DNA of 64,000 nt. It comes from Streptomyces sp. CB00316 (lineage in GTDB: Bacteria; Actinomycetota; Actinomycetes; Streptomycetales; Streptomycetaceae). The DNA lies in contig NZ_LIXI01000002.1 in NCBI RefSeq assembly GCF_001905595.1, positions 682,001 through 746,000 on the forward strand. Reading direction: 5' to 3'. Shown here in pieces: positions 1-10,376 of the stretch; the stretch's first letter is position 1, and every line of letters begins with the position of its first letter. The notes below the pieces were generated by a model. It did no database searches and was not told where the DNA came from. It worked only from the letters and a program-made list of their open reading frames with translations. Position numbers and translations under genes: made by a program.

Positions 1-6
1 GCGTAG

Positions 7-1824
<1,818 letters not shown>

Positions 1825-2129
1825 CGTCTGAGTCCTCTCCGTCCCCGGCACCTCAGCAGGTGTCGGGGACGGCCCCTGTACGGGCCCGGTGCCCAGTGAC
1901 GCGACGTCAGAGACCGCCCCGCTATGGGCGTATTGCGGCCTTGGTAATCGTCTGGCGTGATAGGGGGCGTTGTTAAGCGACAGTATGGACACAGTCGTGC
2001 GGCAGCTGGATGTACGTTTCGCAGCTGCGTCAACTGAGCTTGACCTGTTCCTTATCTGTGGCTTACTTTCCGGCTTGCTTGGCTGAAATTTGGCGGCCCT
2101 CGCACGGGGGGCCAGGGGAGGGAATCACA
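1825..2129. other. Intergenic region thiC - DUF805 gene
   Basis: About 305 bases without a convincing gene. It holds the thiC terminator hairpin. The distal part (about 1960-2100) is noticeably lower in GC than the flanks and probably carries the promoter of the next gene, but no clear -35/-10 pair stands out. Confidence 0.5.
1841..1870 (+). terminator. Rho-independent-like hairpin after thiC
   Basis: A 13-bp stem with one G-U pair (1841-1853 against 1858-1870) and a 4-base loop lies 17 bases after the thiC stop. No T tract follows, as is common in Streptomyces. Confidence 0.6.
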
Positions 2130-2486
2130 GTGAACTGGTACGTCGACGTACTCAAGAACTACGCAGGCTTCAGCGGTCGCGCGCGCCGCAAGGAGTACTG
2201 GATGTTCGCGCTCTTCAACTTCCTGATCGGCATCGTCCTCTCGGTCATCGGCGGTGCGATCGACACGCAGGTGCCGTACTACATCTACCTCCTCGCGGTC
2301 TTCATCCCGTCGCTCGCGGTCGGCGTGCGCCGCCTGCACGACACCAGCCGCTCGGGCTGGTGGCTGCTGATCGCGCTGGTCCCGCTGGTCGGCTTCATCG
2401 TCCTGATCGTCTTCCTCGCCTCCGAGGGCAAGCAGGAGCCGAACCAGTACGGCACCAACCCGAAGCTCGCCCCGCAGGTGGGCTGA
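2130..2486 (+). CDS. DUF805 family small membrane protein
   Basis: A 118-aa integral membrane protein of the DUF805 (YhaH-like) family, whose function is unknown. The GTG at 2130 was chosen because it follows a GGGAGG site and begins directly with the family's amphipathic N-terminus. Family features are FSGRARRKEYW (14-24) before the first membrane helix (about 24-44), a second helix (about 49-66), RRLHDTSRSGWW (67-78) and a third helix (about 77-97). An upstream extension to 2010 is possible but lacks family similarity. The gene is monocistronic and converges on the gene at 2575. Confidence 0.88.
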   Translation: MNWYVDVLKNYAGFSGRARRKEYWMFALFNFLIGIVLSVIGGAIDTQVPYYIYLLAVFIPSLAVGVRRLHDTSRSGWWLLIALVPLVGFIVLIVFLASEGKQEPNQYGTNPKLAPQVG

Positions 2487-2515
2487 TCCAGGGCTCCGGC
2501 ATGGCCGGAGCACCG

Positions 2516-2552
2516 CACAGGCCGGGCGCGGCACTCGCCGCCCCGGCCTGTG
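2516..2552. terminator. Bidirectional terminator hairpin
   Basis: A long GC-rich inverted repeat with a single bulge lies between two convergent genes, 30 bases after the DUF805 stop and 23 bases before the stop of the minus-strand gene. It could terminate both. Confidence 0.55.
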
Positions 2553-2574
2553 GTGTTTGCAGAACCCTCTGGCC

Positions 2575-3396
2575 CTACTCCGGTCGGTGGTCCGGGCCGC
2601 CGAAGTCCGGGCTGGTGAAGTCGGGGCTCGTGAACGTCGGCCGGGGCCCGGCCGACGGGCCCTCCTCCGGGCCCGAGAAGTCCGGCCTGCTGTAGCCGAC
2701 CTTCGGGATCCGGTTCGGCGAGCGCTGCGGGGTCCGTGCGGCGGGGCCCGCGGTCGGGTCGGCCAGGGCGTCCCGTAGGAACGGCAGGATGCCGCGCTCC
2801 AGCAGGGCGTGGCGCCAGGCCTCCCTGGCCCGGGCGACCTCCTCCGGCAGCTCCTGCTCCTCGTCCTCGGCGGCCAGTGAGGTCGAGCCGTTGCGCAGGG
2901 CGGTGACGAGCAGCCCCACTGCGGCGACCAGGATGGCCGCGGCGGCGACGGCCGCGAAGAACCACCCGGCCGCGACCATCGTGGTGCCGAAGGCGACCGA
3001 CGGGCTCACCGCCCTCAGCAGATAGCCGACGAGCAGGAAGATCACGGCGGCGGTGCCCGCCAGGATCGGCGTCAGGACCGTGAGGACCGCTCCTATGCCG
3101 GCGCCCGGGCCGGCCGCCGACGAGGTGCCCGCGTACTGCTCGCCTTCGGGGACGGTGGCGCTCGCCGCGCGCAGTTCGGCGCGGGCCTTCAGGTAGTGCT
3201 CGTACTCGGTGGCCGCGGCCGCGGTGATCAGCGCCGTGGCGTTGAGCGCCATCGTGCGCAGCTGTTCGGTGTTGAGCCGGTCACCGACGCCTTCGAGATC
3301 CGTGCGTTCATGGGCGTGACGCAGTGCGTCGCCCAGGATCCGGGCGTACTCGGGACCGTCCTCGGCCTGCAGGTGCGGAGCGCTTGTCATCTGCAT
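2575..3396 (-). CDS. Hypothetical membrane protein with two transmembrane segments
   Basis: A 273-aa protein of unrecognised function. The N-terminal 95 residues are helical and charged. Two hydrophobic segments follow (about 102-127 and 137-166), then an acidic helix (EDEEQELPEE near 175) and a Pro/Asp/Gly-rich tail with repeated short units such as TSPDF. The start may be either of two close methionines (M1 or M3). It looks like a conserved Streptomyces membrane protein, judged from composition and organisation, not from a domain. No operon partner is close on the same strand. Confidence 0.75.
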   Translation of the reverse strand: MQMTSAPHLQAEDGPEYARILGDALRHAHERTDLEGVGDRLNTEQLRTMALNATALITAAAATEYEHYLKARAELRAASATVPEGEQYAGTSSAAGPGAGIGAVLTVLTPILAGTAAVIFLLVGYLLRAVSPSVAFGTTMVAAGWFFAAVAAAAILVAAVGLLVTALRNGSTSLAAEDEEQELPEEVARAREAWRHALLERGILPFLRDALADPTAGPAARTPQRSPNRIPKVGYSRPDFSGPEEGPSAGPRPTFTSPDFTSPDFGGPDHRPE

Positions 3397-3577
3397 CCCC
3401 CGATGCTCCGTCGGGCCCGGCAGCCCGCGTTGACCGGGCGATCGGGCGGAAACGGAGGAGAGCCTGCTACTGATGAGCCGATGGTAGAGCGCTCACGGCA
3501 CGGGGTGACAGGGTGTTTCCGGAAATAGGCCCGATGATCGGTGCTGCCCGATCCAGAAGCCTCTTCCCCGCCGAAGG

Positions 3578-4741
3578 TCAGTCATGCAGGGGAAGTTGGA
3601 CGACCAGTAGTTTTCCGGCCATGGTCACTCCGCCGTCCATGGCGACGGCGAGACCGTCGGCGTAGACGTGCGGGCCGTTCACCACCGGCCCCGAACCGTC
3701 CTCGCCGTCCTCGGTGCCGACCTCGCCCAGGAGGTACGGAATCGGGCTGTGACCATGGACGACGCGCTGTCCGCCGTACGTCGTCAGCAGCTCGCGCACC
3801 GCTTCGGCGCCGCCCTCGTCGCGGAAGGCGAAGCGCTTGGTGAGCTTGCGGAAGAGGTCCCAGCACTCGTCGGCGTCGTTGCGCGTGAGAATGGCGGTGA
3901 TGGTGTCGTTGACGTCCTCGATGGTGGAGCCGTAGTCGAGGTAGGCCGTCGTGTCGGAGTGCATCAGCAGATGCCCGTCCTCCTCGACGACCGCGTCGAG
4001 CCGGGACATCCACTGGAGGTGTACGTCTTGGAGGCGGTCCATGTCGCTCTTCTGGCCGCCGTTGAGCAGCCAGGCGGCCTGGAAGGTGGCGGTGCCCGCG
4101 CCGGAGTTGACGGGAGTGTCGGAGAACCGCTTGGCGCCGATGAGCAGCAGCTCGTGATTGCCCATCAGGGCCTTGCAGTAGCCGCCCGCCGCTGCCGCCT
4201 CCGCGGAGAGCCGCATGACGAGGTCGATGACCCCGATGCCGTCGGGGCCGCGGTCGGTGAAGTCGCCCAGGAACCAGAGTCGGGCGTTGCCCGCGGCCCA
4301 GTTGCCGTCGGCGTCGATGAGGCCCTGGGCGGCGAGGGCGGCCACCAGCTCGTCCAGGTAGCCGTGGACGTCGCCGACGACGAAGAGCGGGCCGCGCCCC
4401 TCCCCGGTGACGGGGCGGGGTTCGGGGACGGTCTCCATCTTGACGGTGTCGCCGCGGTTGATGACGGGGAGGTCGCGCTCGGTGGGGGTGTACCCCTCCG
4501 GGGGCTCGTCGCCGACGGTCGCGTTGCCGGGGTGCGGCAGGTGGGGCGGCGCCGGAGCGTGCGGGGGCACGGAGGCGTGCGGGACCGGGGCGGGCGGCGC
4601 CGGAGCGTGCGGGGGCACGGGCGGGTGCGGCGCCGCGCCGGGCGTCTGCGGTGGTACGGGCGTCTGTGCGTAAGGCGGAACTCTGAAGTCACGCAACGTC
4701 GCCGTCCGCACCACGGGTTCCTGACCGGCCCCCTGAGTCAT
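3578..4741 (-). CDS. Calcineurin-like metallophosphoesterase (PP2A/PPP type)
   Basis: A 387-aa protein predicted to dephosphorylate protein or small phosphoester substrates using two metal ions. The catalytic half has the family blocks GDVHG (123-127), GDFTDRG (159-165), GNHE (194-197) and a late HGHSP. The first 110 residues are a Pro/Ala/His-rich low-complexity extension encoded partly by a repeated 28-bp sequence (4545-4572 and 4593-4620). The ATG at 4741 was preferred over one at 4825 because a GGAGGGG site precedes it. The physiological substrate cannot be read from the sequence. Confidence 0.88.
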   Translation of the reverse strand: MTQGAGQEPVVRTATLRDFRVPPYAQTPVPPQTPGAAPHPPVPPHAPAPPAPVPHASVPPHAPAPPHLPHPGNATVGDEPPEGYTPTERDLPVINRGDTVKMETVPEPRPVTGEGRGPLFVVGDVHGYLDELVAALAAQGLIDADGNWAAGNARLWFLGDFTDRGPDGIGVIDLVMRLSAEAAAAGGYCKALMGNHELLLIGAKRFSDTPVNSGAGTATFQAAWLLNGGQKSDMDRLQDVHLQWMSRLDAVVEEDGHLLMHSDTTAYLDYGSTIEDVNDTITAILTRNDADECWDLFRKLTKRFAFRDEGGAEAVRELLTTYGGQRVVHGHSPIPYLLGEVGTEDGEDGSGPVVNGPHVYADGLAVAMDGGVTMAGKLLVVQLPLHD

Positions 4742-4915
4742 CGACCCCTCCACCACCGTCGCGCCGCCGTACACCTGACGGGCCCTGCCTGGTAGAGGTG
4801 GTCCGCGGTGTCGTGCGCCCATCATAGGAATGCGGATCGATCTGTGTGACGCACCAGGGGTGGTGAATCCGGGCGCACGTACGGTTCACCGGCCGATTGG
4901 TCCGAAAAGAGGCGA

Positions 4916-6028
4916 TCAGTCCCTGCTCGGTGAGCGTGGCGCGCTGACCGTGGTGCGCGGCGGACGTCGTTGCGAGGAGGTCCGGACGATGAGCTCCGTC
5001 GGTATCACCTGCTCCACCGGCCCGTCGTGCTCCACGCCTTCGATGGCGTCGATGAGGAGCTGGACGACGGCCGTGCCGATGCGGCGGGGCTTGAGCGAGA
5101 GCGTCGTGATGGGCGGTTCGGTGGCCGCGTACACGGTGGACTCGCTGCAGCAGACCAGCAGCAGGTCCTCGGGGACCCGCAGGCCGTAGCGGCGGGCGGC
5201 CGCGAGGAGATCGGTCCCGTTGGGGTCGAAGAGCCCGTAGACCGCGTCGGGGCGGTCCGGACGGGCGAGCAGTCGGTCGGCGGCGACCGCGCCCGCGCAG
5301 GGGTCGTGCGCCGGGTAGGACTCGTAGACGGGATCCTGGCCGACCCGCTCGCACCAGTGGAGATAGGCGGTGGTGGAGAGTCGGGTGTACGTGTCGGTGG
5401 TGGTGCCGGTCAGCAGGCCGATGCGGCGGGCTCCGGCGGCGGCGAGATGGTCGAGGAGGTCGAGCACGGCGGCCCGGTGGTCGTTGTCGACCCAGGCGGT
5501 GACGGGGAGCGTCCCGGCCGGGCGGCCGTCCGAGACGACGGGCAGCCCCTGGCGGACGAGCTCGGTGACGACCGGGTCCTGGTCGGAGGGGTCGATGACG
5601 ACGGTCCCGTCGAGCGCGACGTTCGACCAGACGTCGTGCCGGGAGGTGGCGGGGAGGATGACGAGGGCATAGCCCCGGGCGAGCGCCGCCGAGGTCGCGG
5701 CTCTCGCCATCTCCGCGAAGTACGCGAATTCGGTGAAGGTGAAAGGTTCATCCCCGTACGTGGTCACGGTCAGGCCGATCAACCCCGACCTGCCCGTGCG
5801 GAGGGTTCGGGCCGCTGCGGAGGGGCGGTAGCCCAAGCGCTCTGCGACCTCGCGGACATGGCTGCGGGTGGCGTCCGGGAGCCTGCCCTTGCCGTTGAGC
5901 GCGTCGGAGACGGTCGTGATCGAGACTCCGGCCGCGGCGGCCACATCACGGATCCCCGCCCGTCCTGGCCGGCCGCTGCGCCGGGGGGTCTCCGTCCGGC
6001 TCACCTGGTGCTTCCCTGCTGCTGTCAT
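4916..6028 (-). CDS. LacI family transcriptional regulator
   Basis: A 370-aa regulator with an N-terminal LacI helix-turn-helix (about residues 26-50: [19 protein letters not shown]) and a C-terminal periplasmic-binding-protein-like effector domain. The ATG at 6028 was chosen because it places the HTH at the usual distance; a start at 6094 would add 22 unusual residues. The gene is divergent from the aminotransferase at 6421, with a 392-base gap, so autoregulation from that region is plausible. No sugar transporter lies nearby, so the effector and targets are unknown. Confidence 0.9.
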   Translation of the reverse strand: MTAAGKHQVSRTETPRRSGRPGRAGIRDVAAAAGVSITTVSDALNGKGRLPDATRSHVREVAERLGYRPSAAARTLRTGRSGLIGLTVTTYGDEPFTFTEFAYFAEMARAATSAALARGYALVILPATSRHDVWSNVALDGTVVIDPSDQDPVVTELVRQGLPVVSDGRPAGTLPVTAWVDNDHRAAVLDLLDHLAAAGARRIGLLTGTTTDTYTRLSTTAYLHWCERVGQDPVYESYPAHDPCAGAVAADRLLARPDRPDAVYGLFDPNGTDLLAAARRYGLRVPEDLLLVCCSESTVYAATEPPITTLSLKPRRIGTAVVQLLIDAIEGVEHDGPVEQVIPTELIVRTSSQRRPPRTTVSAPRSPSRD

Positions 6029-6420
6029 GGCGAGCCGATAGTAGGGCTCCGGGGGGCGGTCGGTCCGGTCGCATATGCACCCATAGGCAGGCACGTTTCT
6101 GCATGATCATTAACCCTCAAATGCCTTGCAATGAAAGGTTGTTGCGAACTCGGGCATCAGTGTGTCAGGTGTTGATGGCTGACGGCCTGCTGAATGGTCG
6201 ATGTCTCGAAGAGGTCTCAACTCACCACTTCGGGGGACGCGCGCCACGGCGTGAGACACGGGCGCGCGCCGGAACCGGAAACGCTCCCCCCAGGGGGAGG
6301 CCCGCCGTGCGCACCATTCCCGGCACTGCGGGAGATTCCGCGCCCGGGCCATTCGCAGCGGCGCCCAATCCTCATAAGGTGAGCAGTATTGATGTGTACG
6401 ACGGTCGAGGAGGACCTGCG
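6029..6420. other. Divergent promoter region
   Basis: A 392-base gap between divergent lacI-type and aminotransferase genes. It contains an AT-richer core around 6100-6190 with repeated TTGC words near 6125-6143, a possible operator area, and a strong GAGGAGG ribosome site just before 6421. No perfect LacI palindrome was identified. Confidence 0.45.
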
Positions 6421-7500
6421 GTGAGCGAGACGAGCCCCAAGCTGCGCGCCGAGCTGGACGGCGTTCCTGCCTATGTGCCGGGCAAGCCTGCGGCGGCCGG
6501 CGGACCGGTCGCGTACAAGCTGTCCTCCAACGAGAACCCCTACCCGCCGCTGCCGGGCGTCCTGGAGTCGGCGCTCGCCGCGGCGGGCAGCTTCAACCGC
6601 TACCCGGACATGGCCTGCACCGGGCTGATGAACGAGCTGTCCGACCGGTTCGGTGTGCCGCTCTCGCACCTGGCCACCGGCACCGGATCGGTCGGCGTGG
6701 CCCAGCAGCTGCTCCAGGCCACCTCGGGCCCGGGCGACGAGGTCATCTACGCCTGGCGGTCCTTCGAGGCCTACCCGATCATCACGCAGGTGAGCGGTGC
6801 GACCTCGGTGAAGGTCCCGCTGACCACGGGTGAGGTGCACGACCTCGACGCGATGGCAGCGGCGATCACCGACCGGACCCGGCTGATCTTCGTCTGCAAC
6901 CCGAACAACCCCACCGGGACCGTGGTGCGCCGGGCCGAGCTGGAGCGGTTCCTGGACCGGGTGCCGAGCGATGTTCTGGTGGTGCTCGACGAGGCGTACA
7001 AGGAGTTCATCCGCGACGCCGACGTGCCCGACGGCATCGAGATCTACCGGGACCGGCCCAATGTGGCGGTGCTGCGGACCTTCTCGAAGGCATACGGGCT
7101 CGCGGGGCTGCGGGTCGGGTTCGCCGTCGCCCACGAGCCGGTGGCCGCGGCGCTGCGCAAGACCGCCGTCCCCTTCGGCGTCAGCCAGCTTGCCCAGGAC
7201 GCGGCGGTCGCCTCGCTGCGCGCCGAGGACGAGCTGCTGGGCCGGGTCGGCTCGCTGGTCTCCGAGCGGAGCCGGGTGAGCGAGGAGCTGGTGCGGCAGG
7301 GCTGGACCGTTCCGGAGTCGCACGCCAACTTCGTGTGGCTGCGGCTCGGCGAGCGGACCCTCGACTTCGCCGCGGCCTGTGAGCGGGCCGGTGTGGTGGT
7401 GCGCCCGTTCAAGGGCGAGGGTGTACGGGTCTCGATCGGGGAGAGCGAGGGCAACGACCTCTTCCTGAAGGCGGCGGAGGCGTTTCGCTCGGAGCTGTAG
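6421..7500 (+). CDS. pat: Aromatic amino acid / histidinol-phosphate aminotransferase (HisC2/Pat type)
   Basis: A 359-aa PLP-dependent class I/II aminotransferase. The PLP lysine lies in [13 protein letters not shown] (Lys223), and [11 protein letters not shown] near the N-terminus and CNPNNPTGT are family blocks. Actinobacteria carry a second HisC-like protein, called Pat or HisC2, that acts on phenylpyruvate. The isolated position away from the his operon favours that assignment, but substrate choice between histidinol phosphate and aromatic keto acids is inference. The GTG at 6421 follows GAGGAGG; an upstream in-frame extension to 6103 is rejected for lack of similarity. Confidence 0.88.
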   Translation: MSETSPKLRAELDGVPAYVPGKPAAAGGPVAYKLSSNENPYPPLPGVLESALAAAGSFNRYPDMACTGLMNELSDRFGVPLSHLATGTGSVGVAQQLLQATSGPGDEVIYAWRSFEAYPIITQVSGATSVKVPLTTGEVHDLDAMAAAITDRTRLIFVCNPNNPTGTVVRRAELERFLDRVPSDVLVVLDEAYKEFIRDADVPDGIEIYRDRPNVAVLRTFSKAYGLAGLRVGFAVAHEPVAAALRKTAVPFGVSQLAQDAAVASLRAEDELLGRVGSLVSERSRVSEELVRQGWTVPESHANFVWLRLGERTLDFAAACERAGVVVRPFKGEGVRVSIGESEGNDLFLKAAEAFRSEL

Positions 7501-7532
7501 CGACCCAGCGCCTCGGCGCCTGTACGGCCGGT

Positions 7533-7568
7533 GGCCCCGGACCTCGATCGACGAGGTCCGGGGCCTTT
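7533..7568 (+). terminator. Terminator after aminotransferase gene
   Basis: A perfect 14-bp stem (7533-7546 with 7552-7565), a 5-base loop and a short T run, 33 bases after the stop codon. Confidence 0.85.
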
Positions 7569-7651
7569 CGCGTACGGCCGGGCGCGCCTCCGACTGAAAG
7601 GGGTACCCCGGCGAACGGCCCGAAAGTGTGTGCGTAATAATTGCTTGTGAA

Positions 7652-7667
7652 TGTGAACGCGTTCACA
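7652..7667. promoter_or_regulatory. Rex operator (ROP) of the cyd operon
   Basis: TGTGAACGCGTTCACA is a perfect 16-bp palindrome that exactly fits the Rex consensus TGTGAACNNNTTCACA described for S. coelicolor. It lies 105 bases upstream of the cydA GTG. Rex is an NADH/NAD+-sensing repressor, so the operon should be derepressed when NADH rises under oxygen limitation. Confidence 0.92.
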
Positions 7668-7772
7668 AGCGTGCCCCGTTTGGTCCCATGATCAGTGGGA
7701 TTAAAGGGGCGGAGTGCCCGGTGTGGCCACGGCGACGTGGTGTCACCACGGCGACGTAAGGAGAAAGACGAC

Positions 7773-9284
7773 GTGGACCTCGCTCTGGCGCCGGAGACCC
7801 TGGCGCGCTGGCAGTTCGGCATCACCACCGTCTACCACTTCCTCTTCGTTCCGCTGACGATCTCGCTCGCCGCGCTCACCGCCGGCCTGCAGACCGCCTG
7901 GGTGCGGACGAACAACGAGAAGTACCTCAGGGCGACCAAGTTCTGGGGCAAGCTGTTCCTGATCAACATCGCCATGGGCGTCGTGACGGGCATCGTCCAG
8001 GAGTTCCAGTTCGGCATGAACTGGTCGGACTACTCGCGCTTCGTCGGCGATGTCTTCGGCGCTCCGCTCGCCTTCGAGGCGCTGATCGCCTTCTTCTTCG
8101 AGTCCACCTTCATCGGACTGTGGATCTTCGGCTGGGACCGGCTGCCCAAGAAGATCCACCTCGCCTGCATGTGGATGGTCTCGCTCGGCACGATCCTCTC
8201 CGCCTACTTCATCCTGGCGGCCAACTCCTGGATGCAGCACCCGGTCGGCTACCGCATCAACGAGGAGCGCGGCCGCGCCGAGCTCACCGACTTCTGGAAG
8301 GTGCTCACCCAGGACACCGCGGTGACGCAGTTCTTCCACACCATCACGGCGGCCTTCCTGGTCGGCGGGGCCTTCATGGTCGGGATCGCCGCCTTCCACC
8401 TGGCGCGCAGGAAGCACATCCCGGTGATGCGGACCTCGCTGCGGCTGGGCCTGGTCACGGTGGTCATCGCCGGACTGCTCACCGCCGTCAGCGGCGACTC
8501 GCTGGCCAAGGTGATGTTCCGCCAGCAGCCGATGAAGATGGCCGCCGCCGAGGCGCTCTGGGACGGCCAGGAACGCGCGCCCTTCTCGATCTTCGCGTAC
8601 GGGGACGTCAGCGAGGGCCACAACTCCGTCGAGATATCGCTCCCCGGGGTGCTCTCCTTCCTCGCCGACAACGACCCGAACTCCTACGTCCCGGGCATCA
8701 ACGACATCAACAAGGCCCAGCAGGAGAAGTACGGCCCCGGCGACTACCGGCCCAACATCCCGGTCGCGTTCTGGAGCTTCCGCTGGATGATCGGCTTCGG
8801 GATGGCCTCCTTCGGCCTCGGCGTCCTGGGGCTCTGGCTGACCCGGAGGAAGTTCCTGCTGCCACCGGCGATGCGGACCGGCGAGGACGAGGTCCCGAAC
8901 CTGGTCCTCTTCCGGAACAAGGCGCTCAGCCCGAAGTTCACCAAGCTCTACTGGCTCACCGCGCTCTGGACCCTGCTCTTCCCGCTGATCGCCAACTCCT
9001 GGGGCTGGATCTTCACCGAGATGGGCCGCCAGCCGTGGGTGGTCTACGGGGTCCTCCAGACCCGCGACGGGGTCTCCCCCGGCGTATCGCAGGGCGAGAT
9101 CCTCACCTCGATGATCTTCTTCACGCTCCTCTACGCCGTGCTCGCGGTCATCGAGGTCAAGCTGCTCGTGAAGTACATCAAGGCCGGGCCGCCGGAGCTC
9201 ACCGAGTCCGACCTCAACCCGCCCACCCGGATCAACGGCCACGACGACGAAGACGCCGACCGGCCCATGGCCTTCTCGTACTGA
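7773..9284 (+). CDS. cydA: Cytochrome bd quinol oxidase subunit I
   Basis: Catalytic subunit (503 aa) of the membrane-bound high-affinity oxidase that reduces O2 with menaquinol. His22, near the N-terminus in VYHFLF, is the expected heme b595/d ligand, and a second His lies in the FFHTITAAF helix (heme b558). The signature GRQPW is at 418-422. The protein is a polytopic membrane protein with a short Q-loop. The GTG at 7773 was chosen because AAGGAG precedes it. It is the first gene of cydA-cydB-cydCD, controlled by the Rex box upstream. Confidence 0.97.
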   Translation: MDLALAPETLARWQFGITTVYHFLFVPLTISLAALTAGLQTAWVRTNNEKYLRATKFWGKLFLINIAMGVVTGIVQEFQFGMNWSDYSRFVGDVFGAPLAFEALIAFFFESTFIGLWIFGWDRLPKKIHLACMWMVSLGTILSAYFILAANSWMQHPVGYRINEERGRAELTDFWKVLTQDTAVTQFFHTITAAFLVGGAFMVGIAAFHLARRKHIPVMRTSLRLGLVTVVIAGLLTAVSGDSLAKVMFRQQPMKMAAAEALWDGQERAPFSIFAYGDVSEGHNSVEISLPGVLSFLADNDPNSYVPGINDINKAQQEKYGPGDYRPNIPVAFWSFRWMIGFGMASFGLGVLGLWLTRRKFLLPPAMRTGEDEVPNLVLFRNKALSPKFTKLYWLTALWTLLFPLIANSWGWIFTEMGRQPWVVYGVLQTRDGVSPGVSQGEILTSMIFFTLLYAVLAVIEVKLLVKYIKAGPPELTESDLNPPTRINGHDDEDADRPMAFSY

Positions 9285-9302
9285 GAGCACAGGAGCTGAG
9301 AG

Positions 9303-10304
9303 ATGGAACTCCACGACATCTGGTTCGTGCTCATCGCCGTCCTCTGGATCGGCTACTTCTTCCTGGAGGGATTCGACTTCGGCATCGGAGTCCTCACCAA
9401 GCTGCTCGCCCGCGACCGCAAGGAGCGGCGGGTCCTCATCAACACGATCGGGCCCGTCTGGGACGGCAACGAGGTCTGGTTGCTCAGCGCGGGCGGCGCG
9501 ACCTTCGCGGCCTTCCCCGAGTGGTACGCCACCCTGTTCTCCGGCTTCTACCTGCCGCTGCTGATCATCCTGCTCTGCCTGATCGTGCGCGGGGTCGCCT
9601 TCGAGTACCGCGCCAAGCGGACCGAGGAGCGGTGGCAGACCAACTGGGAGAACGCGATCTTCTGGACCTCGCTGATCCCCGCGGTCCTGTGGGGCGTGGC
9701 CTTCGGGAACATCGTGCGCGGGGTGAAGATCGACGCCGACATGGAGTACGTCGGCACCTTCTTCGACCTGCTGAACCCGTACTCGATCCTCGGCGGGCTC
9801 GTCACGCTCTTCCTCTTCACCTTCCACGGCGCGGTGTTCGCCGCGCTCAAGACGGCCGGGGACATCCGGGTGCGGGCGCGCTCGCTGGCCCTGAAGCTGG
9901 GCCTGGCCACGGCGGTGCTCGCGCTGGGCTTCCTGCTCTGGACCCAGGCCGTGAGCGGTGACCGCTGGAGCCTGGTGGCGCTGATCGTGGCGGTGGTGGC
10001 GCTGGTGGCGGCGATCGGCGCCATGGCCAAGGGGCGCGAGGGCTGGTCGTTCGCGTTCTCGGGGCTGACGATCGTGGCGGCGGTGGGGATGCTGTTCCTG
10101 ACACTCTTCCCGAACGTCATGCCGTCCTCGCTGAATGAGGCCTGGAACCTCACGGTCACCAACGCCTCGTCCACGCCGTACACGCTGAAGATCATGACCT
10201 GGTGTGCCGGCATCGCCACACCCATGGTGCTGCTGTACCAGAGCTGGACGTACTGGGTGTTCCGCAAGCGGATCGGCACCCAGCACATCGCCGACGCGCA
10301 CTGA
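9303..10304 (+). CDS. cydB: Cytochrome bd quinol oxidase subunit II
   Basis: A 333-aa polytopic membrane protein that pairs with CydA. The family opening FVLIAVLWIGYFFLEGFDFG and the block GPVWDGNEVWL are present. The ATG at 9303 is 18 bases after the cydA stop and preceded by AGGAG, so the two are co-transcribed. A parS palindrome lies between its stop and cydCD. Confidence 0.97.
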   Translation: MELHDIWFVLIAVLWIGYFFLEGFDFGIGVLTKLLARDRKERRVLINTIGPVWDGNEVWLLSAGGATFAAFPEWYATLFSGFYLPLLIILLCLIVRGVAFEYRAKRTEERWQTNWENAIFWTSLIPAVLWGVAFGNIVRGVKIDADMEYVGTFFDLLNPYSILGGLVTLFLFTFHGAVFAALKTAGDIRVRARSLALKLGLATAVLALGFLLWTQAVSGDRWSLVALIVAVVALVAAIGAMAKGREGWSFAFSGLTIVAAVGMLFLTLFPNVMPSSLNEAWNLTVTNASSTPYTLKIMTWCAGIATPMVLLYQSWTYWVFRKRIGTQHIADAH

Positions 10305-10327
10305 TCCGCACCGGCCCCGACGGGCGG

Positions 10328-10343
10328 TGTTTCACGTGAAACA
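10328..10343. promoter_or_regulatory. parS site (ParB binding), perfect
   Basis: TGTTTCACGTGAAACA is the perfect 16-bp bacterial parS palindrome bound by ParB. It sits in the centre of a longer 30-bp perfect inverted repeat (10321-10350), in the cydB-cydCD gap. Streptomyces carry a cluster of parS sites around oriC, consistent with an origin-proximal window. The longer inverted repeat could also fold as RNA. Confidence 0.93.
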
Positions 10344-10376
10344 CCGCCCGGCTCGCTTAGTTGACCCTGCTGGGGG

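Noticed and set aside
7743..10301. 852-codon minus-strand frame opposite cydA/cydB
   Set aside because: Antisense shadow of strongly supported cyd genes; composition is Asp/Glu/Arg/Gly-rich without domain signals.
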